A stretch of 64,000 nt of DNA, taken from positions 124,001 to 188,000 of the forward strand of contig JBEWZL010000294.1 in assembly GCA_045837725.1 (NCBI GenBank), read 5' to 3'. This stretch comes from Vermamoeba vermiformis (lineage: Eukaryota; Tubulinea; Echinamoebida). The first letter of the stretch is position 1. The number at the start of each line of letters is the position of its first letter. The translations under genes and the position numbers were made by a program. Positions 56,110-64,000 of this stretch are shown one piece after another. The notes beneath the pieces were generated by a model that saw nothing but the letters and a program-made list of their open reading frames with translations, ran no database searches and was not told where the DNA came from.

Positions 56110-58675
56110 ATGGGAAATACTGACAGCAAAACACAGCTGCACACAGCACTCACCAAGCTGGCGAGCGAGTCTATTCCAGCAGAGCAAGATGTCCTGTGGT
56201 CGAGTTTCTGGCAATTACCGACATCTACAGAAGTCATATTCAACGCATTTAATAGCAATGAGTTGCATGACTTGCGCAGTAAGCAACCGGAGAATTACGT
56301 AACCTTGATCCAAAAGGTAATTAATTATTACTGACTATTATTAAAAGCCATTGTGATAATCAGAATATCATGAGATATACAATAATTATATTTATTGGTA
56401 AATTATGCATTAATTCATCGTGCTTTGAATTTAAGGTAGTCAGCCACTTGGAGCTCGTTACCAGCACATCCAAGGCCTACAGTGCCGATGAAACACGTCA
56501 TATACAGAACTGTATCGCACTATTAACGCGACTAGTACCGGCTGGCTTTGAACAGTTTGACTTGCCCGATCAACTCGACAGCTTCGAGCAGCGCGTGTTC
56601 TGGACTCGTGCGCCCGAGACAGTGCCACGTGACAGCAGTGTGGCGGAGACAGTGCCACGTGACAGCAGTGCACCCGAGACAGTGCCACGTGACAGCGGTG
56701 TCGATGAGGGCGCTAACAACAGTGCCACCACACAGCCAGAGCCAGCCAATCACGAGTCTGCACCGCTCACTGCACCTATTAATAGCTCCGAGTCCGCTCC
56801 CACAGACAATTGTTCCGCACTGGCACCGCGCATACTGTCACTCGTCATCAAGCTGCTATTTTTGCCGCACTTCACCGCAGCAGTCCACCATCCCCAAATA
56901 TGGTATAGCGGTGTAGGTGTGCCTGCTGATGCTAAAATTAGCAGCACGACAGCAGCGATGGCCAGCAATCGCGTGTTAACTTTGCAGTTGTTGCTGGCAG
57001 TGCTGTCGCACGATCTATTTTTGTCACCTGCGCTCTATTTTAAGCGCAGACTGCGCAATGCGTGGCTGGACTACTTGACGCACCCGCCACGTGACAGCAC
57101 CATATATGGTCAAGTGCCGCACGTGCTGTACTCGCTGCTGAACACTGCCCTGCGCTACGATCCGATTGGCTGGGGCGTGCCGTACAATCACCTGCTGTTC
57201 AGCGATCAGCAAGAGGAATTGCTATATAAGGTAATCGGTGATCGATCTGTCGTAACTGATATTGACTTGCTATTTAAGGCATTGCAAGTGCTAGCGCTCA
57301 CTCTTAATTATTCCGCTGATCCCTGGACGGAGGACGATGCACCGTTCACTGAACAGCAAGCGGAGATCAGTGCCACCGACAATCTATTTATAGCCACACT
57401 GCGCGAGATTAGCGATCGCAGTTCACTCGATCAGCTGTACGGCATGTTCACTGCCTTATTTGGCAATCCTCTGCGCGCCAACAGCACTTACTTGCCAAAT
57501 TCGGCCAAAGAACTCAATTGCCACCCGGAGTTGTTGATTCTATTTTGGGCACTGATTCGTAATCACCCTGTAAGTTGTTATTTCCTTTTATGGAATATCC
57601 AGTCAGTTCTGACTTGCCAAATATAGGCGTTTCTGAAATATCTGATCACCGTGCAGTGCACTGCGCGCAAAGATCTGACAGGTAACTGCAGTGTTATTGC
57701 CTAATTTGGACATAGAGTACCACGCGTATCAATTGACTGACGCTCTGTGTAGTGCTCTACGCGCTGTTGCATCGCATCTACCAGGGCCGCAAAGATCCCG
57801 CGCAGCTCGGTCACGTGCACTTGACAGCACTCATCCTGCTCGTGCTCAGCTCGGAGCGGGACTTTGCGATTTCACTGAACGAGCCACTGACGACCACCTA
57901 CAAATCTCAACTCGATCTCCCGCGCTTCACAGGCACGCACGCAGATCTGCTGGTGCTGGTGCTGCTGAAGCTAATTATGGACGGCCACAAGCGACTCGAA
58001 GCACTGTGGGACTGCATCTTGACGGTGCTGGCCAATGTCTCGCCCTACTTGAAGTCACTTGCCACCGTGACTGCAAACAAGCTGATCAAGCTGTTTGAAC
58101 TCACCTCGCGTCCGAGCTTTGTGCTGGCCCAGGAGCGCAATCACCGCTACGTGTTCTATCAGCTCGAGCTCTTCAACAACGTGCTGCAGTACCAGTACGA
58201 GGGCAACACGCACCTCGTCTACGCCATCATCCGAGAGCGCGAGCTGTTCACCAAACTGGTCAGTCTGCGCATTGAACCCGCGCCTGAGAGCGAGGAGCAC
58301 AAGGAACACTTTGTGCCCAGTCCTGAGTGGCTGCAGTCCTGGCAGTCACGCTTGCCCGTCAACACTGTGCTGCGCTATCTCTCCAGCATTGTGCCACAGC
58401 TCAATGACGTAGTGCACGGTGACGCCTCAGACTCGCAGGCACTGCTGGCATTCTTGAAGCGTACCACTGCTGTGGGTCTATTGCCCGTGCCGCATCCTAT
58501 TCTCATACGCAGATATCATGCCACTGCTGCTTCAGCACTCTGGTTGCACTCCCATATTTGGGGAGTGCTGTTAGTACACAATTTAAAGCCCACCCCTCTG
58601 TGGAGCACGGGTGTTAGACTTGTACAGCTGCATTCATCTGCAGACGGCAATGGCAACAAAACAGAGAACAAATAA
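56110..58675 (+). CDS. HID1: HID1 (downregulated in multiple cancer 1) homologue
   Basis: Peripheral Golgi protein, N-myristoylated, for dense-core vesicle and trans-Golgi sorting. The start MGNTDSKTQLHTALTKLASE is close to human MGNTDSKLNFRKAVIQLTTK. Then VLWSSFWQLPTSTEVIF and NCIALLTRLVPAGFE (human NCSRLLTRVLPYIFE) and RVFWTRAP. Four exons: 56110-56316, 56436-57569, 57627-57681, 57753-58675. After the RVFW block there is an insert with three 30-bp repeats (ETVPRDSSVA, ETVPRDSSAP, ETVPRDSGVD). Later regions include WGVPYNHLLFSDQQEELLYK and VLYALLHRIYQGRKDPAQLG, then VLANVSPYLKSLATVTANKL and RPSFVLAQERNHRYVFYQLE. The C-terminus lacks nothing obvious. Confidence is high from the N-terminal match. 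Confidence 0.93.
56608..56700. repeat. 30-bp tandem repeat x3 inside HID1
   Basis: Three near-identical units of GAGACAGTGCCACGTGACAG plus 10 bp, each containing one CACGTG, encoding ETVPRDS. Confidence 0.9.
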
Positions 58676-60000
58676 AGCTCAAGAGTATTACCAATTTTGA
58701 GCAAATTAGAATGGTCAAATTGCCACAATCCATTTGTTTAGATAGAGTGGAGAACTCCATCAGAAAATGCTCAACATACATCCACCCTGGGGGTCAGTCT
58801 TGCAACATTGAACAGATATGGTCAACCGTTGTATAACTATTACAGAAAAATGACAAAATGGGAACATAATGGATGAACTGGAAATGTTTGCTTTGCAAAG
58901 AACAGTCGGTCCAAAAGTGTTCTCAAACGGACTATCCTCTTGAGATATTCATCTTTAACATGCAATGTGTTTCTTTTTATTTCTGACATGTCAACTATGT
59001 TGCAAACGATTAATAGGAGGACGTCCTGCCCAAATTAGACAGGGTGTCCGTCCATAGACAGGGCGTCCGTCCAGGGACATGGCGTCCGTCCGTGGACAGT
59101 GTGTCCGTCCAGGGACAAGGCGTCCGGATCTGGACGGGGCGTCCGCTGAAGATAGTTATTAACGAAATTCAATTCTGTTTGCTGCAGTAGGTAGAGCATA
59201 TATAGGATACTACTAGGTATGAACTTTCCATCCACATCAGCTTCCAGCCACTGGAGATAGAGAAAGAATTGTAATCGCCATACATTGGAAAGATGGATAT
59301 TTTGGCAAATGGATGTAATTTCAGCGTCTTTATCAAGAAAATAACGTATTTTTGCAACCAGGACCTGTTTGGGGCACAAAGAACAGTTTTACATCCTATC
59401 CAAAAATTGTGTGCTATTTGAGCTATCATCTTACAGATATGTAGTTCTGCATAGAACTGGCCAGATATGGATTGTTGTGAATGAGAAGTTTCTCATAACA
59501 AAGTGCAAATGTTGAATCTTTCTATTGAACTCTGACATGCCCGCTATGTTGCAAACGACTCTGTATGTCATGCCAAGCCGTAGGTATCAAAATCTTTGTT
59601 ACTTGAGCCATTTGGAGCTTGATTTCAAAAAAAGAGGAACTTTCTCCAGCTCAATCCCTAGAGCTTGGCCAGCAAGGAAACCATCAAACTCATCCAAAAT
59701 ATAGGTATCCACGACAATTAGGTGCTATTAGCCTTTTATTCCATGAGAACCTAGTGATGGCAGACGCCCTGTCCAGGTCCGGACGCCCTGTCCAAATCCG
59801 GACGTCCTGCTCAAATTGAGCAAGACGACCTCCATATAGTATAGTTGGTTGAGTGTGCAGATGAATGGCTTCATACTTAATGCTGTAAATTCAAAAATTG
59901 CTGTCTACAATATCTTTGATGATTACTTTGTCTACTTGTTACATAGTGATAGTGCTAGGTATTTTCAAAGTTGAAAGGTATTGAGGCAAATAGAACAAAG

Positions 60001-60139
60001 TTCTGCTGCAGAAGTTCTTTGCAGAACAATGCCATTTTCAGCCTCCAGCGCTTAGCCCAAAGCCTCCTGATGCCAACAGTAGTGCTTCTTGGGCCCGTTG
60101 GTATTAATGGCAAAGTTTGGTTTAAGTTGGTCAATTACT
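60001..60139 (+). repeat. Direct repeat copy 1 (about 135 bp)
   Basis: About 80 percent similar by eye to 60530-60664; both begin TTCTGC...GCAGAA and end AAGTTGGTCAATT. Confidence 0.75.
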
Positions 60140-60529
60140 AACATCAGCGGTGCAGTACGGACAATTACGGACACCCTGCTCACCACGTGCAGGACGACCT
60201 CCCCCAGGTTCAAACCAGCCGGCATACCTGATTTTTTATATTTTATGGCTCGGTACCTGCTCAAGGTGGACTGAAGCTGTCACCACACTGTTGCATGGGT
60301 TCAAATCCTGTGTGTGCATTTATTTTTATCCTCATAGTCGAATGATCTTTGTCAGGGATACGCAACTTGTCTGGGCAGGATCTTAGCCAGGCTGGACACT
60401 CACCTTGGCTGGCTATGTCATCCGGTGTACACTGGATTGGCCATCCTCCACCATGTGCAAATTGGGGTCTGTTGAAGTTCTTTGCAGAACATTGCAATTT
60501 TCATCCAGCCCAAACGTGATGCCAAGAAA

Positions 60530-60664
60530 AAAGTTCTGCTAAATTTCTTGCAGAAATGTGCCATTTTCAACCTCCGGTACTTACCCAAAGCCTCCTGATG
60601 TCAACAGTAGTACTTCTTGGTTGCCAGTGCTAATGGCAAGTTGGTACAAGTTGGTCAATTCTTG
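60530..60664 (+). repeat. Direct repeat copy 2 (about 135 bp)
   Basis: Partner of 60001-60139, 528 bp downstream. A further partial copy (GAAGTTCTTTGCAGAACATT) lies at 60473. Confidence 0.75.
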
Positions 60665-61016
60665 TGTCCAGGGTAGACATCCGCCATTGCATTGTCCCTA
60701 ATGGACACCCTGTCCCTACAGAGCTTCCCAATTGGGCAGACTAACCTCCTGGGATGTCCAGATATTCTAAAAAGCCAATCTCTTTCTTTTTAGACATGAT
60801 CTGCCAACTCTGGAGTCAGTAATTGATTTTAGTTGGGTCCTTGGTCAGCACCTCCACAAGTAGTTATCAACTTATGGTACTAGCTAACCAACAATTTACT
60901 TGGACATAAGTTGTGGCAAAACTCAGGCAACTGCTCAGGAAGGCCAAACCTGTAAGCTTGGTACAAGCAATCAGTACGTTACTCATTAAATGGAACGGTG
61001 AAGTTTATTAGTGATT

Positions 61017-64000
61017 TTACTGCTTCAGAATGCGAGTGAAATAGCGAGCCACTACCTCACTCAAAGCACGGTCCTTGGCTCTGATCTTTACTTCACACTG
61101 CTGGGGCTCAAGCTTGGCGTGCAACAATACCATGGTTGGTGTAGTGTTGATCAAGCGCGAGGCACCAATCACCTCTTTGCCAATCACTTTGATCTGCGTG
61201 AAGTTCATGGCGTGAATCAGCTGTCCAAACTGCTCGAGGGACAGCACTTTGTTCTTGAACACGAGCTTGGTCTCGCACGTGTGAGTGCCCCACTGCTGGC
61301 CAAAGCTCTCCGTGGTCATGTTGTGCGCACGGAGCAGGTCCGGCAGATCGATCGGCGCAGTGAACTTGAGCGTCTTGTCCGCGGCGTGACTGCTCGTCTT
61401 GTAGGTGAGTGTGGCACTGAGCGTGGGATTGAAGATGAGTTGTGACAGCACGAGATCGATCAGCACCAGCACTGCTGTGTGCGGAGGAATGACATTGATC
61501 GTGAGCACGTGATCGGTGGCACGTGTCAAATCGACGACTGAATCAGCGCGATAACTGACAGCAAAGTTGTCTGGTGGCACTACTGTCACGTGCAGATCTG
61601 ACAGCACGGCATCGCTCTTGTTGCACACGAACAGCACCACGCCGAGAGATTGCTCTTGCCAAATGTGGAAATAGTTGATTTGAAGTTGCGTGTCATTGGC
61701 GATCTTTTGCGGCTTCTCGTGCGATCGAGGTCTGCCGTCGATCTAAAAATAGCTCCAGTGAGTAATTGAAAGCATTGCCTTATTTAGTCATACCTCAGTT
61801 TGAATGAATGGGGTAGTTGCCAAATTAGGTAAGTCAAAGTTATCCTCAAAAGTGGGGTCAAGTTGTCTTGCCAAATTAGGCGAAACAGCGATTGGAGTGA
61901 TCAATGTTTGCAGCTCTTTCGTGTCTGGCGTGCTGGGTGCAAATGCGTCAAAAATAGACACAGTGGAGCTATTATTAGTAGCAAGAATCGGCTGATTGAA
62001 GTCGAACGACAGCAACGAGTCCACCGAGCCCTGGTTGACTGTATTGTATGGCGAGCCCTGGTTGATCGTGTTGAATGGCGAGCCCTGGTTGATCGTGTTG
62101 AATGGCGAGCCCTGGTTGATCGTGTTGAGTGGTGAGCCCTGGTTGATCGTGTTGAGTGGTGAGCCCTGGCTGATGGTGCTCAGCGGCGAACTTTGCGTCA
62201 CGTGCTCGTTGGTGTGCAGCGGACTGGACGAGTCAGGCACGTGCTCGTTGGTGCTGGTCGGCGTGCGCTTTTTCTTTGCTTTAGTTTTCTTGGTGGCACC
62301 TTCGAACAGCAGTGCGGCCATCAATTCCTCTTGCGTGGGCTGGTGATTGACAGGTGCCACTTGATCACGTGCTCGCACACTCGGACTGGCGCGCGGTGGT
62401 GTCACAGTGCCAGGCGTGGACTCACGTGGTGCGGAATTACTCGGCGTGACAGGAGTGACAGGTGCCACTGGCTTGGGCGCGGCAGCTCCGTAGCCAGATT
62501 TCGACCAGGGTCCACTGACCTGCTTGAGACTCGCAGCGGAGAGTGGTCCCGAGGGCACTGCGGCAGGCGTGGTGGCACTTGGCACGTTAAAAATAGACTT
62601 GCTCTCCTCGGCAGTCTGCTCGAAGATTGATCCGCTCGATTTGGTGGCACTTCCCGTGGTGGGTGGTGCTTTGTAGGTCTCGAAACGCAAAGACTGTTCG
62701 CGGCCAGGCTGCACTCCCGATTTGGTAGTGTCACGTGATGTATCCACGCGCTGATAGTCACGTGCTCCTTGACGCAGTGCTTGGCGCGTGTACTCGTCCA
62801 AAAATGTCAATTTGCGATCTACTTTGACGGGTCGATCGAACAACGTGGCTAATTTGGACACAATCACGTGATCGCGCGGGAGATTGTTCAGGATGGTTAC
62901 CAAATTAGTCAAGTCACGTGCAATTTGCTGAGTGACCACGTGACGCGAGGCAGTGTATTTGAGCACAGTCTCGAGGGTGGTCGAGGAGACAGGTGCCACC
63001 TGCCAGTCACGTGACACGCGCTTGGCGAGTGCCATCAGAATCCACGCGCGCACTTCACCGCGCGAGTACTGTCGGTCGAGCAGATCTGTCAACATGTCAC
63101 TCGCGGTCACGTGACGATATTGCTCGAGATCGCGCAGGAGATTTCCGTACTCGCCGAGAATCCACGCAATGACTTGGGCCAGTAAGTCGGGCACGGATTG
63201 TTCTTGCAGCTTGTCATTACCATTTTTGGCAATGAGGTATTTCATGGCGTGCTTGACCGCGTGACGGCGCAGCGTGAGATCTTGCTGGAGATCTCCCGTG
63301 CCAGTCTGCAGCACGGTGAGCAGCTGATCGAGGTGCGAGGGTTGCACCAATTCTGCGCCTAAATATAGACACTTGAGCATGGCAGCAATGTACCAGGCAG
63401 GGGAAGGTGCAAATTTCTCGCAGAGAGCGGTGATCTTGCCGATGAGATCGCGGCGGAGATAGAGGTCCGTGCTGCTCTTGAGGTGCGCGAGCATCTTGGT
63501 GACGACGAGCGTGATGTTCTTGGGGCCCGTCATCTTGTACAAGAGCTCGAGGGTCTTGCGCTGAATGGAGTCATCGGGGTCATTGAGACACTTGAACAGC
63601 AGCACTTGGTGTTGAATCACGTGGCGCGGATTGATCTCGATCAGATCGGACAGCGAGTGCAGCGCCAAGTACTTGAGATTCGGATCTTGCGTGGCACTGC
63701 GCGCACGTGTCGACTGCGCACTGACACCGCTCTTGGGATCGAAGGTCAGCATGTGACTCACGTGCGTGGCAGCCTCGTCGACCAGGGCCTCGGTGTTGCG
63801 ATCATTTGCAGCGTGCTTGTAGACGCGCACAATGGTGTTGACCGTCTCGTGCAGCACCGAGTAGGCCGCGTTGTAGCTGGCAGTGTCCGAGTTCTGCGTG
63901 AGGTACGCGATCGATTTGTTCAGCGTCTCGTGCAACACGTGGTACAGATCACGTGCGGCACTGGCGTCGAGTTGACCGAGCACACCGAAGATCTTCAACA
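61017..64000 (-). CDS. AP4E1: AP-4 complex epsilon-adaptin, N-terminus beyond window
   Basis: Large subunit of the AP-4 coat on the trans-Golgi. Partial: the frame runs off the right edge. The trunk contains LKYLALHSLSDLIEINPRHV, IQHQVLLFKCLNDPDDSIQR, KTLELLYKMTGPKNITLVVT (human RETLELLYRITNAQNVTVIV), DLIGKITALCEKFAPSPAWY and IAWILGEYGNLLRDL (human VMSWVLGEYSYLL), which places it with epsilon, not alpha or gamma. The Ser/Thr/Pro/Gly hinge carries six 27-bp repeats (NTINQGSPL). After an intron near 61750-61790 the ear domain ends SEVVARYFTRILKQ at 61017. The coding sequence has about 20 CACGTG hexamers in 3 kb. Confidence 0.9.
62030..62180. repeat. 27-bp tandem repeat x about 6 in AP4E1 hinge
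   Basis: The unit GTTGATCGTGTTGAATGGCG plus AGCCCTG encodes NTINQGSP[L/F/Y] on the minus strand. Copies differ by one to three bases. Confidence 0.95.

Larger units (their letters stand above)
58676..61016. repeat. Gene-free island of diverged dispersed repeats
   Basis: 2.3 kb between HID1 and AP4E1 without a supportable gene. A block of GGACGCCCTGTCC-type units (59009-59150, seen on the minus strand) recurs on the plus strand at 59760-59830, 60160-60205 and 60680-60760. A second family, about 135 bp, occurs at 60001-60139 and 60530-60664 (shared AAAGCCTCCTGATG, CAACAGTAGT, AAGTTGGTCAATT). A third pair is near 58983 and 59531 (TGTTGCAAACGA with TCTGACATG upstream). B-box-like GGTTCAAATCC at 60299 hints at a tRNA-derived sequence, but no tRNA fold was found. 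Codon structure is absent. Confidence 0.7.

Noticed and set aside
55874-56258. Minus-strand ORFs upstream of HID1 with an Ile-Tyr run
   Set aside because: The Ile-Tyr run comes from the AT microsatellite; the composition is not protein-like and it overlaps the HID1 first exon.

Overview
This is 64 kb of nuclear DNA from a eukaryote, most likely a free-living unicellular protist. I lean towards an amoeboid lineage such as Amoebozoa, but that is inference only. The reasons are about 31 tightly packed protein genes, intergenic gaps mostly under 300 bp, and many short spliceosomal introns of roughly 45-70 nt (GTAAGT/GTACGT donors, CTAAC/CTAAT-like branch sites, CAG/TAG acceptors). The mix of families fits too: SRF-type MADS box, BRE/BABAM2, akirin, SYAP1, AP-4, expansin-like protein, kinase-SH3 fusion. 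No rRNA, confident tRNA, CRISPR or bacterial operon structure was seen. Exon joins were worked out by eye from splice consensus and reading frame; gene limits run from start codon to stop codon and include introns.

Layout. 0-10 kb: ERGIC-53-like cargo lectin (-), BRE/BABAM2 (+), ankyrin-repeat protein (+), unknown polytopic membrane protein (-), small secreted Cys-rich protein (+), His-Me-finger endonuclease-like protein (-). 10-21 kb: TRAPPC5 (+), SYAP1 (+), MADS-box factor (-), MYND-finger protein (-), aldo-keto reductase (+), GT8 glycosyltransferase (-), expansin-like protein (-), type I membrane protein (+). 21-30 kb: a ZZ-thioredoxin-PUL protein (-), UBLCP1 phosphatase (-), akirin (+), RING/UBL/UBR-like ligase (-), proteasome beta7/PSMB4 (-). 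30-45 kb: TRAPPC10 (+), J-domain/LRR fusion (-), kinase-SH3 fusion (+), FHA-winged-helix factor (-), an apparently intact Kolobok-like DNA transposon flanked by TTAA, PNRC-like protein (-), NCS-type calcium sensor (+). 45-64 kb: DOP1/Dopey (-), membrane-anchored JmjC protein (+), SPTLC1 (+), HID1 (+), a 2.3-kb gene-free repeat island, and epsilon-adaptin AP4E1 (-), cut by the right edge.

Functional themes. Seven genes act in the ER-Golgi-endosome system (LMAN1-like, TRAPPC5, TRAPPC10, DOP1, HID1, AP4E1, plus SPTLC1 for ER sphingolipid synthesis). Several others act in ubiquitin/proteasome biology (BRE, PUL protein, UBLCP1, RING protein, PSMB4). I see no operon-like logic; this looks like ordinary eukaryotic gene packing.

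The strongest unexplained signal is at nucleotide level. The palindrome TGACA-NN-TGTCA occurs 14 times between 19 and 56 kb. Its TGACACGTGTCA form occurs 7 times, every time inside an intron and usually close to the branch site. The hexamer CACGTG is many-fold over-represented in coding sequence of the right half (20 copies in the 3-kb AP4E1 segment). Perfect CArG boxes also cluster at 53-62 kb. Other items of interest are the complete transposon whose transposase ends in a homeodomain-like tail, and several unusual domain fusions.
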